From a virus, in the IMG/VR virus record IMGVR_UViG_3300044701_000569, positions 248,001 to 312,000 of that record: a stretch of 64,000 nucleotides of DNA; one strand, written 5' to 3'. The notes below the pieces were generated by a model, which saw nothing but the letters and a program-made list of their open reading frames with translations, was not told where the DNA came from and did not search any database. Shown here piece after piece: positions 34,737-40,599 of the stretch (positions are counted from its first letter, which is position 1; every line of letters begins with the position of its first letter). The position numbers and the translations under genes were made by a program.

Positions 34737-34812
34737 TGGTGGACCGGGAGGGGATCGAACCCACGACCGTCTGATTAAGAGTCAGCTACTCTACCTACTG
34801 AGTTACCAGTCC
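34737..34812 (-). tRNA. tRNA-Lys(CTT)
   Basis: Anticodon loop CTCTTAA, acceptor GGACTGG/CCGGTCC with one G-T pair, encoded ACCA. First of two lysine tRNAs. Confidence 0.93.
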
Positions 34813-34829
34813 ATTTAAACCTATTAGAA

Positions 34830-34886
34830 GAACACACTATATGCCTATTAACACGCATCTTAAGCGGGACTTACAATAGTGTGTTC
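34830..34886 (-). other. Long hairpin between tRNAs
   Basis: An 11-bp perfect stem (GAACACACTAT/ATAGTGTGTTC) encloses a 35-base loop between tRNA-Lys(CTT) and tRNA-Met. There is no T-run, so it is not a terminator; it may be a processing signal or a small RNA element. Confidence 0.5.
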
Positions 34887-34898
34887 ATTTAATAAGTT

Positions 34899-34973
34899 TG
34901 GTAGCAGCAATAGGAGTCGAACCTATACAACACGGCGTATGAGACCGTTGCACTACCATTATGCTATGCTGCT
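34899..34973 (-). tRNA. tRNA with CAT anticodon (elongator Met or Ile2)
   Basis: Acceptor AGCAGCA/TGCTGCT, anticodon loop CTCATAC, A73 and encoded CCA. It lacks initiator features. It could be elongator tRNA-Met or the tRNA-Ile whose C34 is changed to lysidine by TilS; this phage also encodes a TilS at 48.8 kb. Sequence alone does not decide. Confidence 0.9.
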
Positions 34974-34979
34974 AAAAAT

Positions 34980-35053
34980 TGGCTGGGCTGCATGGACTCG
35001 AACCACGATACCTGGAATCAAAATCCAGTGTCCTACCATTAGACGACAACCCA
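34980..35053 (-). tRNA. tRNA-Gln(TTG)
   Basis: Acceptor TGGGTTG/CAGCCCA, anticodon loop TTTTGAT, T-loop GGTTCGAGTCC, encoded CCA. Confidence 0.95.
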
Positions 35054-35060
35054 ATAAATT

Positions 35061-35152
35061 TGGCGACCCGTTAGCCCCACCGCTTTGGAGACGGTTCTGG
35101 ACCCCTGCATTCCACAGGACTTAGTGCTTCTAGATGTAGTCCGCCACGGGCC
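35061..35152 (-). tRNA. Atypical Trp(CCA)-like tRNA without a T arm
   Basis: Ends pair as a 7-bp acceptor (GGCCCGT/ACGGGTC) with an encoded GCCA, and ACCGT-CTCCAAA-GCGGT forms a good anticodon arm with CCA anticodon. But about 50 bases separate the 5' acceptor strand from that arm and only 7 bases follow it, so no T arm fits. A D-arm-like GGAC...GTCC is present. A normal tRNA-Trp lies at 35648-35722. This is either a noncanonical tRNA-like RNA or a rearranged relic. Confidence 0.45.
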
Positions 35153-35176
35153 AACGGCGGCCGTCTACATTAGTAT

Positions 35177-35410
35177 TCAATCCTTGAGTCCACCCCAGGA
35201 TGGAATCTTACCACTTGCTCTTTCCAAACTGTTGATAGTGTTAGGATCATCCATACAAATCCTATCAACGTATTGGTAGCGAGTTCTATCAACGTCATGC
35301 TTAAGACTTGCATAACATGCACCGTAATTCTTATATGCAACTACACCTGTAGATACAGTTCCATCGAAACTGATCAGTGTCATTACCATGATAACGCCAG
35401 ATAGCGTCAT
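35177..35410 (-). CDS. Small protein between tRNAs (77 aa)
   Basis: The ATG at 35410 has AAGGA nine bases upstream; a longer frame would start inside tRNA-Lys. The N terminus is hydrophobic (MTLSGVIMVMTLISFDGTVS), possibly a short membrane anchor or signal, then a charged body (ASLKHDVDRTRYQYVDRICM). It has two cysteines near residues 32 and 53. No family recognised. Confidence 0.6.
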   Translation of the reverse strand: MTLSGVIMVMTLISFDGTVSTGVVAYKNYGACYASLKHDVDRTRYQYVDRICMDDPNTINSLERASGKIPSWGGLKD

Positions 35411-35435
35411 TGCGTTGTTTCCTTCTTCAAAAAGT

Positions 35436-35511
35436 TGGTGGACGCTGTGGGGCTCGAACCCACGACTCACAGATTAAAAGTCTGTTACTCTACCAACTGA
35501 GTTAAGCGTCC
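35436..35511 (-). tRNA. tRNA-Lys(TTT)
   Basis: Acceptor GGACGCT/AGCGTCC, anticodon loop CTTTTAA, encoded ACCA. Second lysine tRNA. Confidence 0.95.
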
Positions 35512-35526
35512 TTAAATCTTATTCGT

Positions 35527-35555
35527 ACAATACAACGGTTCTAGCCCGTTGTCAA
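35527..35555 (-). promoter_or_regulatory. Sigma-70-type early promoter inside the tRNA array
   Basis: TTGACA (35555-35550), 17-base spacer, TATTGT (35532-35527), upstream of tRNA-Lys(TTT). Confidence 0.65.
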
Positions 35556-35564
35556 CAGTTATTT

Positions 35565-35641
35565 TGGAGTAGCGGATGGGACTCGAACCCACATAAAACA
35601 GTTTTGCAGACTGTAGCCTAACCATTCGGCGACACCGCTAC
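35565..35641 (-). tRNA. tRNA-Cys(GCA)
   Basis: Acceptor GTAGCGG/CCGCTAC, anticodon loop CTGCAAA, encoded TCCA. Confidence 0.95.
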
Positions 35642-35647
35642 ATAAAA

Positions 35648-35722
35648 TGGCATACCCTGAGAGATTTGAACTCCCACCAGCGGTTTTGGAGACCGTTATG
35701 CTGCCGTTAACACCAAGGGTAT
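35648..35722 (-). tRNA. tRNA-Trp(CCA)
   Basis: Acceptor ATACCCT/AGGGTAT, anticodon loop CTCCAAA, normal T arm, encoded GCCA. Confidence 0.93.
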
Positions 35723-35727
35723 ATGTT

Positions 35728-35802
35728 TGGTTGCCGCAGGTGGTTTCGAACCACCGACCCCAGCGTTATCAGCACTGTGCTCTACCCCTGAGCTATGCGG
35801 CA
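35728..35802 (-). tRNA. tRNA-Ile(GAT)
   Basis: Acceptor TGCCGCA/TGCGGCA, anticodon loop CTGATAA, T-arm GGTGGTTCGAAACCACC, encoded CCA. Confidence 0.95.
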
Positions 35803-35808
35803 ATATAT

Positions 35809-35897
35809 TGGTGGGTGTTGATGGTAACGCTCCACGTGGCAACTTCCCTCCGAAACAATGCCGACGGATTTACAGTCCGCTGGAGGGGGCAACACCC
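35809..35897 (-). tRNA. Atypical Tyr(GTA)-like tRNA without a normal D arm
   Basis: The ends pair as GGGTGTT/AACACCC with encoded ACCA, and GCGGA-CTGTAAA-TCCGT is a textbook Tyr anticodon arm. Only 10 bases lie between acceptor and anticodon arm, so no D arm fits. The 3' half is long, has CCCTCC/GGAGGG enclosing the anticodon arm, and the expected T-loop reads AGCGTTA instead of TTCRANY. It is the only tyrosine tRNA candidate in the window. Confidence 0.5.
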
Positions 35898-36125
35898 AAT
35901 AAATTGTAACACTCTCCGCTATGCTTTTTGACACCGTCATGGGGTGAAAGAAGAGTGTGTAGTAAAGCACTCTACATGGATGAACCCACTTGTCTCCTTA
36001 CGGATAGAGAATGCTTTACTACGCTAGGATTTTACTCTCTACGTTGTCGCCGTAGATTTGATCCCCTAGTCCGCCCGTTTATTTTTTAAAGTGCTGATAG
36101 GACCTCGTTTCCATTTGCACTGTAT
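35898..36125 (-). ncRNA. Structured noncoding RNA candidate A
   Basis: No reading frame covers this stretch between a terminator and the Tyr-like tRNA. Read on the minus strand it folds well: an 11-bp stem GTAGTAAAGCA/TGCTTTACTAC, inside it CTCTA/TAGAG and a TCC-GTAA-GGA GNRA hairpin, plus CTACG-GCGACAA-CGTAG and ACACTCT/AGAGTGT helices. The class is unknown; it does not show tmRNA or RNase P signatures that I can recognise. Confidence 0.5.
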
Positions 36126-36129
36126 AAAA

Positions 36130-36166
36130 GAAAACCCCCGGAGTATTTTACATTCCGGGGGTTTAT
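36130..36166 (-). terminator. Rho-independent terminator
   Basis: CCCCCGGAATG...CTCCGGGGG hairpin followed by TTTTCTTTT on the minus strand, closing the 22-codon ORF cassette. Confidence 0.85.
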
Positions 36167-36194
36167 GAAATTTCTTTGGTTCTAAAAATTTAGA

Positions 36195-36263
36195 TCAAGA
36201 AATACCCCCGCCCGGTTGATACCAGCGAATGCAAAACATGTGTTTAAAAATCTGTTTAGTCAT
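36195..36263 (-). CDS. Micro-ORF (22 aa) in its own transcription unit
   Basis: ATG at 36263 encodes MTKQIFKHMFCIRWYQPGGG then IS and a TGA stop. It lies between a strong promoter (36305-36333) and a strong terminator (36130-36166), so a transcript of about 165 bases is predicted. The ribosome site is weak (AAAGA). The transcript may be a small RNA with or without a translated peptide. The layout matches the unit at 44551-44737. Confidence 0.45.
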   Translation of the reverse strand: MTKQIFKHMFCIRWYQPGGGIS

Positions 36264-36304
36264 TTTAGGTCTTTCTTTGTCTGTTAGTTTGTTACTATAT
36301 ACAT

Positions 36305-36333
36305 AGTATAGTACAGTTATTTATCTCTGTCAA
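36305..36333 (-). promoter_or_regulatory. Sigma-70-type promoter with an embedded late box
   Basis: TTGACA (36333-36328), 17-base spacer, TATACT (36310-36305). The spacer contains the late-type GATAAATA (36325-36318). The same combination occurs at 44709-44737. Confidence 0.8.
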
Positions 36334-36381
36334 GTCTTTTCTTTTTAAAAGTGGCAAAAAAGTGTTGTATTTTTGCCACAC

Positions 36382-36801
36382 CTAGCGAGCTTGTTTCGCT
36401 AGTTCTTTATAACCACTCCAGCTAGGATGAACGCCATCCTTTTGTAGTGCTGGAATAGTTAATATAACATCACCGTATTTTTTTGCAACCTCTTTTATAA
36501 TCGTTTGAATCTCTTGAATACTTATGTTACTCTTTGGATGATTACCTGCGGGGAGGATCCAAAACACTCGTTTTCCTTGTACCTTCTCTCGCATCTTGAG
36601 CAGTTCTGCTCTAGTATTAACACCCTTGTGATCATTTGAACCTAGACTTATAATGACAACGCCTGCTGTCAAATCCTTGTTCAAATAGTCGCGATTCCAC
36701 TGCCAACTATTCCAGCCGCCTTTTGCATAGGCAACACATTCAGTACGGAAACTATGGGTTCCAACTGCAATACTGTCTCCTAAGATCAAACACTCTAACA
36801 T
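36382..36801 (-). CDS. SGNH/GDSL-type hydrolase
   Basis: The 139-residue protein has the family blocks: MLECLILGDSIAVGTHSF (block I, Ser in GDS), GVVIISLGSNDHKG (block III, Asn) and KDGVHPSWSGYKELA (block V, Asp and His). SGNH enzymes hydrolyse esters of lipids or surface sugars. At 139 residues it is compact and without signal peptide. It overlaps nothing and is preceded by a 31-residue membrane peptide gene. Possible roles include modification or deacetylation of host surface polymers. Confidence 0.85.
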   Translation of the reverse strand: MLECLILGDSIAVGTHSFRTECVAYAKGGWNSWQWNRDYLNKDLTAGVVIISLGSNDHKGVNTRAELLKMREKVQGKRVFWILPAGNHPKSNISIQEIQTIIKEVAKKYGDVILTIPALQKDGVHPSWSGYKELAKQAR

Positions 36802-36802
36802 A

Positions 36803-36898
36803 CTACTCTCCTAGTAAGAAAAGAAGAAGGAGTACACCCGTGAGCACAGGCATCCAGAATAAAAACAGTACAGATTTAACCCATTCTGAAAATGTCAT
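36803..36898 (-). CDS. Single-pass membrane micropeptide (31 aa)
   Basis: The ATG at 36898 follows AGGAGAG. The peptide MTFSEWVKSVLFLFWMPVLT then GVLLLLFLLGE is essentially one transmembrane helix. Its TAG is one base from the SGNH hydrolase ATG, with another AGGAG in between, so the two are co-translated. Confidence 0.65.
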   Translation of the reverse strand: MTFSEWVKSVLFLFWMPVLTGVLLLLFLLGE

Positions 36899-36916
36899 AC
36901 TCTCTCTCCTAAATTT

Positions 36917-36991
36917 TGGTGGGCGGTGAGAGTTTCGAACTCCCGACCCTCTCGGTGTAAACGAGACGCTCTACCACTGAGCTAACCGCCC
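36917..36991 (-). tRNA. tRNA-Val(TAC)
   Basis: Acceptor GGGCGGT/ACCGCCC, anticodon loop TTTACAC, T-arm GGGAGTTCGAAACTCTC, encoded CCA. It starts its own unit behind the promoter at 37010-37037. Confidence 0.95.
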
Positions 36992-37009
36992 ACTTAAACT
37001 AATACCTTT

Positions 37010-37037
37010 ATTATATAATAGAAATTAATAATGTCAA
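37010..37037 (-). promoter_or_regulatory. Sigma-70-type early promoter
   Basis: TTGACA (37037-37032), 16-base spacer, TATAAT (37015-37010). The TGA stop of the aminotransferase-like gene (37034-37036) is inside the -35 box. Confidence 0.9.
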
Positions 37038-37654
37038 GGCCTAATTATAATTTTTCTACAATCTGGATAATTGTAAAATTTTTTATCTTGTATTGTAAAA
37101 GTTTTAGTATTTAATTTATTAAGACCTTCTACAGCTTCTTCTGGTCTCATATAGTAGTGATATCCAACATTAAATTCTTTTTGATCAACCCATGGCGAAA
37201 ACGCAAAAACGTCTCTACCATCGTATCTCATTTTACTTGCTGCCTGTGCAAAATCTTTGTTATCAGTTAATATCATACCGCCTCGACCTATTTCAAGAGG
37301 TTTAGTTCTACCAAAACTTAAACACTGTATAGAGTCTGAACAATACATGTTTTCTTCTAAGCATCTAGCCATATCCCAGACATTAGTTCCTAAAATTTGA
37401 TAACCACCATTCCAGTCTATGTCATCTAATTCATATTCAATGTTTAACTTATGCAGTGTCATCAATACACTTAAATAGGTTCTACAAGGTATTTTTACAG
37501 TATTCTTTGGAATATTAAGCCTAAAAGATATTTCTAGAGCATGTGTACAGCAATCTGTTGCAATAGCATAGGGCGCACCAGTATATTTAGATATTTGATT
37601 TTCAAACTCTTTTATAGCCTCAAAAGGATTATCAAATTGATCTATTGTGTACAT
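37034..37654 (-). CDS. Short DegT/DnrJ-like PLP aminotransferase homologue
   Basis: The ATG at 37654 overlaps the previous stop (TGATG). The 206-residue protein shows the DegT fold pattern: FENQISKYTGAPYAIATDCC (substrate-side helix), ALEISFRL, IPCRTYLSVLMTL, then SFGRTKPLEIGRGGMILTD, which holds the likely PLP lysine (family: SFxxTKxLxxGEGG). DegT enzymes are 360-400 residues, so the C-terminal domain is missing. It might be a minimal sugar aminotransferase or a non-catalytic derivative. Confidence 0.7.
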   Translation of the reverse strand: MYTIDQFDNPFEAIKEFENQISKYTGAPYAIATDCCTHALEISFRLNIPKNTVKIPCRTYLSVLMTLHKLNIEYELDDIDWNGGYQILGTNVWDMARCLEENMYCSDSIQCLSFGRTKPLEIGRGGMILTDNKDFAQAASKMRYDGRDVFAFSPWVDQKEFNVGYHYYMRPEEAVEGLNKLNTKTFTIQDKKFYNYPDCRKIIIRP

Positions 37655-38145
37655 CACTGATGCCCAGTTATAATTAATACATGTCTATTTTCTGTGCTAA
37701 TATTAACTGCACTATGCTTTTCAGATCCCTTCCAACAAATATAAGAGCCTGCTGTCCAATTATTGTATACAATTGATCCAACTGTATTATATTGACCACT
37801 TTTTCCGTTTTCAAGAAAAAGAACAATTCTTTCTATGTTTTCTAGTTTTACAGAAAATTTAGATTTATAAAGAGTATATAAATCTAAATGTTCTGGAAGA
37901 TAGTGTCCAGGACGCAGTCTATGAAAACTTAAACCTATGTTATGTAAGTGTGAAAAATTCTTCAGAACATCATCAGTCCAGCTAGGCATTGGACTTGGAT
38001 AATCATATGTATCAATAGTTAGACTCTCCTTATCGTATCCTAAATCTAACCATTGATTTAATTGTGACAAATCTTTAAATTGTTCTTTTTTATAATTTAA
38101 AGATTTATAAGAGTTGTCCCAAATTACTGGAATATGTTTAAACAC
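37654..38145 (-). CDS. Cupin/2OG-oxygenase-like protein
   Basis: This frame starts at a GTG (38145) and gives 163 residues. LRPGHYLPEHLDLYTLYKSK provides an HxD-type metal motif, IERIVLFLENGKSG and AGSYICWKGSEKHSAVNIST the distal His, and ENRHVLIITG the basic residue, the layout of aspartyl/asparaginyl hydroxylase-like 2OG enzymes. It is coupled to the DegT-like gene by an overlapping stop/start. The substrate is unknown. Confidence 0.65.
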   Translation of the reverse strand: MFKHIPVIWDNSYKSLNYKKEQFKDLSQLNQWLDLGYDKESLTIDTYDYPSPMPSWTDDVLKNFSHLHNIGLSFHRLRPGHYLPEHLDLYTLYKSKFSVKLENIERIVLFLENGKSGQYNTVGSIVYNNWTAGSYICWKGSEKHSAVNISTENRHVLIITGHQ

Positions 38146-38146
38146 T

Positions 38147-38852
38147 TAATTTTTTCTACCACCAAATTACAGTGTTGGTGTGTATTCTCCTTAAGTGTAC
38201 TTATCAATATAAACAGAAGCGAAACTGCAAGTAATGAACTGGACAATGTGCAATCGGGGCTTCAGGTATCCACCCCACAAGCAATCTACAAATAACAATC
38301 TGCAGAAGACTTGCATATTTCCAGGTTCAAAGTGCAAATGTTCGTTTAGACTGGAGCATACAAGCACGGAGACATTTTCAAGTGTCTTGAGCGTTAGTTG
38401 TTGTTTAAACCTCGGAAGACCGAAGTCATCCGTAACAACACGGTTGTCCATCCTAATCTCAGCTTCACTTCCGGGTAGTTTACGCTATTAACGCATAACT
38501 ACCAAAACTCACTTTAAGAAATAGCACAGTTTACTATTCTTCACTGCCTGTTGTAGACAACCTATGGTTGTCGTTTCCTAGGATCACAGGGCTCCGATCC
38601 AAACAAGGTTCTCCGTGTACATTGGAGCACGAGCTGTGCTATTACTTAAAGTGTCCAGCTACTAGTCCCCACTAGCCCTGAACTGAGTTGTTACCCTGTC
38701 CGCTCCATTTCCATTTAGACGGTGGAAGTCCGCCTTTGTGATTTCTCAAGTCGCTTCTGAAATGAAGCCTTGCGGTTGATCCAATGCACCGTAGCGTTTA
38801 TGGTTTGCTAATTACCCACTTTAGATAACGTCAAAGTGTAAACCGGGGTTTC
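38147..38852 (-). ncRNA. Large structured noncoding RNA candidate B (~700 nt)
   Basis: No convincing gene covers 706 bases. Read on the minus strand it is full of helices: a near-perfect 20-bp stem (CACTTTAAG.AATAGCACAG with CTGTGCTATT.CTTAAAGTG, arms about 38504-38523 and 38631-38650), GGTAGTT/AACTACC, a GAC-TTCG-GTC tetraloop and GCTTC/GAAGC. Size, phage context and closeness to tRNAs recall the ROOL and GOLLD classes, but I cannot verify a family match. It lies downstream of the 188-residue gene and may share its transcript. Confidence 0.55.
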
Positions 38853-39419
38853 TTAGAGAATGTCTGCTCTTACAAGTAAGTTAGCAGTTTCATCGTCCAG
38901 TGTCAACTCTGTTTGAACATTAAGCTCAAGCAGTGTATCCTGTAGCTTCTGCTTACGACGTTTGAGATCGGCAACAGTTCGTTTGAATTCTTCAACTTCA
39001 GCATCAGTGAAGATGCCTGTGTCAATTGTATCGTAACGACCGTACAAGCGGCTTTCTTCCTTAGAATTGCGCACCTTCTCTAACTTGCCTTCAATAACCT
39101 TGTCACTGAGGCGAGCAGTCTTAGTAGACAATCCGTTATAATGCTGAATCTGCTTCTCTAGCATCGCTACGTCTGCCAACATGTCGTTAATGCCCTGCTC
39201 TGCATTAGCACGAGCCACACTACGACGAATTTCAAACAACGCACCAATTAACTTTTCGCGAGTTGAATTATGAGCCGTGAAGCGGCCACGCACAGATTCA
39301 ATCTGTGCCTTGTAGTCTTCATACTCGTTCAACTGCACTGATGTTGGGAAATCAAGACCCTTGATCATTTCGTTGATTGCTAATTGTACAGCGTTTGCCT
39401 TGCGTAGTGTGATTTGCAT
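38853..39419 (-). CDS. Coiled-coil protein of unknown function (188 aa)
   Basis: The product is almost entirely helical with long heptad stretches (ANAEQGINDMLADVAMLEKQ, EVEEFKRTVADLKRRKQKLQ) and no hydrophobic membrane segment. Early promoter and purine-rich AAGG leader precede it. Its stop is followed immediately by structured RNA candidate B. An RNA- or DNA-associated scaffolding role could be imagined, but there is no recognised family. Confidence 0.6.
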   Translation of the reverse strand: MQITLRKANAVQLAINEMIKGLDFPTSVQLNEYEDYKAQIESVRGRFTAHNSTREKLIGALFEIRRSVARANAEQGINDMLADVAMLEKQIQHYNGLSTKTARLSDKVIEGKLEKVRNSKEESRLYGRYDTIDTGIFTDAEVEEFKRTVADLKRRKQKLQDTLLELNVQTELTLDDETANLLVRADIL

Positions 39420-39445
39420 TTTGTTTTTTCCTTGTTTATGTGTTT

Positions 39446-39473
39446 ATTATACAGCGATTAGTTGTTTTGTCAA
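39446..39473 (-). promoter_or_regulatory. Sigma-70-type early promoter
   Basis: TTGACA (39473-39468), 16-base spacer, TATAAT (39451-39446), upstream of the coiled-coil gene and RNA candidate B. Confidence 0.9.
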
Positions 39474-39481
39474 CTACTTTG

Positions 39482-40210
39482 TTATTTCTCTACGAATGCT
39501 CGTTCAAGTACATAGTCTCCCGGTTCACGTAATGAACCTTCTAACATGTTCTTGCTTTTGCACCACTTAGCAACTTGTTGATTAAACTCTAAATTACCAC
39601 ACAACATAATTTTATCAGTATTGGAGTTAATTGTTAAGGTGTTATCTAGTTGATCTGTGATTCTTTTACCACCTTCGCCGGTCACGATAGGTATGTAATT
39701 AAGAATTGGCTTAACCAGTTCTTCTAAATCAGTGCCTTCAAAACTATTTGACAACTCATTGTAGTATGCTAAATCATTACGATTTCTTACACTATGTACA
39801 ATGTTAATCTTTGTCCATGTTTCAAGTGTTTCAACGTCACGTATCAAACTCATAAAGGGTGCAAGACCTGTACCTGTTGCTAGCAACCATAGATCGCCAC
39901 CCTTCTTCAATGCATCGTTACGCAACGTGCCTGTGGGCTTTTCCGTCAAAATGATTTCATCGCCAATTTTAATGTTTTGTAGTTTGCTAGTCAACTCACC
40001 TTCTGTTAGCTTGATGCTTAGAAATTCTAATTCATCTGCCCAAGGAGGACTGACTACGCTGTATGCTCTCAATACGTTCTTACCATCAATGTTAAGACCA
40101 CACATAGCAAACTCACCTGCGTTAAACTTGAAAGTTTGGCTGCGTGTAGTCTTAAAACTGAATGTCCTGTTGCTCCAGTGATGGACCCATGTAACTGTTT
40201 CTGTAATCAT
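39482..40210 (-). CDS. fpr: Ferredoxin-NADP+ reductase (bacterial Fpr type)
   Basis: The 242-residue flavoprotein has the FAD-binding RAYS motif (48-51, RAYSVVSPPWADELEFLSIK), the NADP-binding ATGTGLAPFMSLIRD (111-125) and the typical C terminus YVLERAFVEK of proteobacterial reductases. It moves electrons between NADPH and ferredoxin or flavodoxin. Length is that of a complete enzyme. This is an auxiliary metabolic gene, lying directly after tRNA-Ser. It could feed reducing power to the oxygenases or Fe-S proteins that this phage encodes, which is an inference. Confidence 0.93.
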   Translation of the reverse strand: MITETVTWVHHWSNRTFSFKTTRSQTFKFNAGEFAMCGLNIDGKNVLRAYSVVSPPWADELEFLSIKLTEGELTSKLQNIKIGDEIILTEKPTGTLRNDALKKGGDLWLLATGTGLAPFMSLIRDVETLETWTKINIVHSVRNRNDLAYYNELSNSFEGTDLEELVKPILNYIPIVTGEGGKRITDQLDNTLTINSNTDKIMLCGNLEFNQQVAKWCKSKNMLEGSLREPGDYVLERAFVEK

Positions 40211-40226
40211 TGTCCCTGCTTATTAT

Positions 40227-40318
40227 TGGCGGAAGCGGTGAGATTCGAACTCACGGTAGGGTCACCCCTACGTCTGATTTCAAGTCAGGTGCATTAAACC
40301 GGGCTCTGCCACACTTCC
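40227..40318 (-). tRNA. tRNA-Ser(TGA)
   Basis: Class II tRNA with long variable arm (GTAGGGGTGACCCTAC), anticodon loop CTTGAAA, acceptor GGAAGTG/CGCTTCC, encoded GCCA. Confidence 0.95.
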
Positions 40319-40323
40319 TTTTG

Positions 40324-40494
40324 TTACTTAAAGTCTTCAGGGAGATTTTCCCTAAAAGACAAATCAATTGAATTAAGGTTCTTTAGTGCTCTATATGCAT
40401 ACATGGCTGCTAGGCCTGTAACTCCAACAACAGCAAAAAGGGCTACCTTAGGAGCCCATTGCTTTGTCTTTGATAGAATCTTTTCTCTATTCAC
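40324..40494 (-). CDS. Small single-pass membrane protein (56 aa, GTG start)
   Basis: A 56-codon frame fills the gap between tRNA-fMet and tRNA-Ser: VNREKILSKTKQWAPKVALF then AVVGVTGLAAMYAYRALKN, one transmembrane helix at about 17-36 with a positive N-terminal side, then an acidic tail LPEDFK. AGAAGAG lies upstream of the GTG. In-frame codons continue upstream but only to the end of the tRNA. No family recognised. Confidence 0.6.
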   Translation of the reverse strand: MNREKILSKTKQWAPKVALFAVVGVTGLAAMYAYRALKNLNSIDLSFRENLPEDFK

Positions 40495-40518
40495 TAATTT
40501 TGCTTTCTCTTCTAAAAT

Positions 40519-40593
40519 TGGTTGCGGAGGACGGAATCGAACCGCCGATCTTTAGGTTATGAGCCTAATGAGTTACCTCTTCTCTACCCCGCG
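40519..40593 (-). tRNA. Initiator tRNA-fMet(CAT)
   Basis: Acceptor CGCGGGG against CTCCGCA gives the initiator hallmark C1-A72 mismatch. Anticodon arm TTAGG-CTCATAA-CCTAA has two G-C pairs next to the loop (E. coli has three). T-arm GGCGGTTCGATTCCGTC and encoded ACCA. It is a phage-borne initiator tRNA. Confidence 0.93.
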
Positions 40594-40599
40594 TCAAAA

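Noticed and set aside
35647-35931. 94-codon plus-strand ORF across tRNAs
   Set aside because: It spans tRNA-Trp, tRNA-Ile and the Tyr-like tRNA in antisense; tRNA-rich arrays often give such frames.
35898-36125. tmRNA or RNase P RNA in region A
   Set aside because: No tag-peptide frame ending in ALAA, no GGxxxCGAC D-loop analogue and no RNase P conserved blocks are visible.
38191-38451. 86-codon minus-strand ORF inside the structured region B
   Set aside because: The region is dominated by helices and the frame has no good ribosome site or domain. It is treated as chance within a structured RNA, though conservation could revive it.
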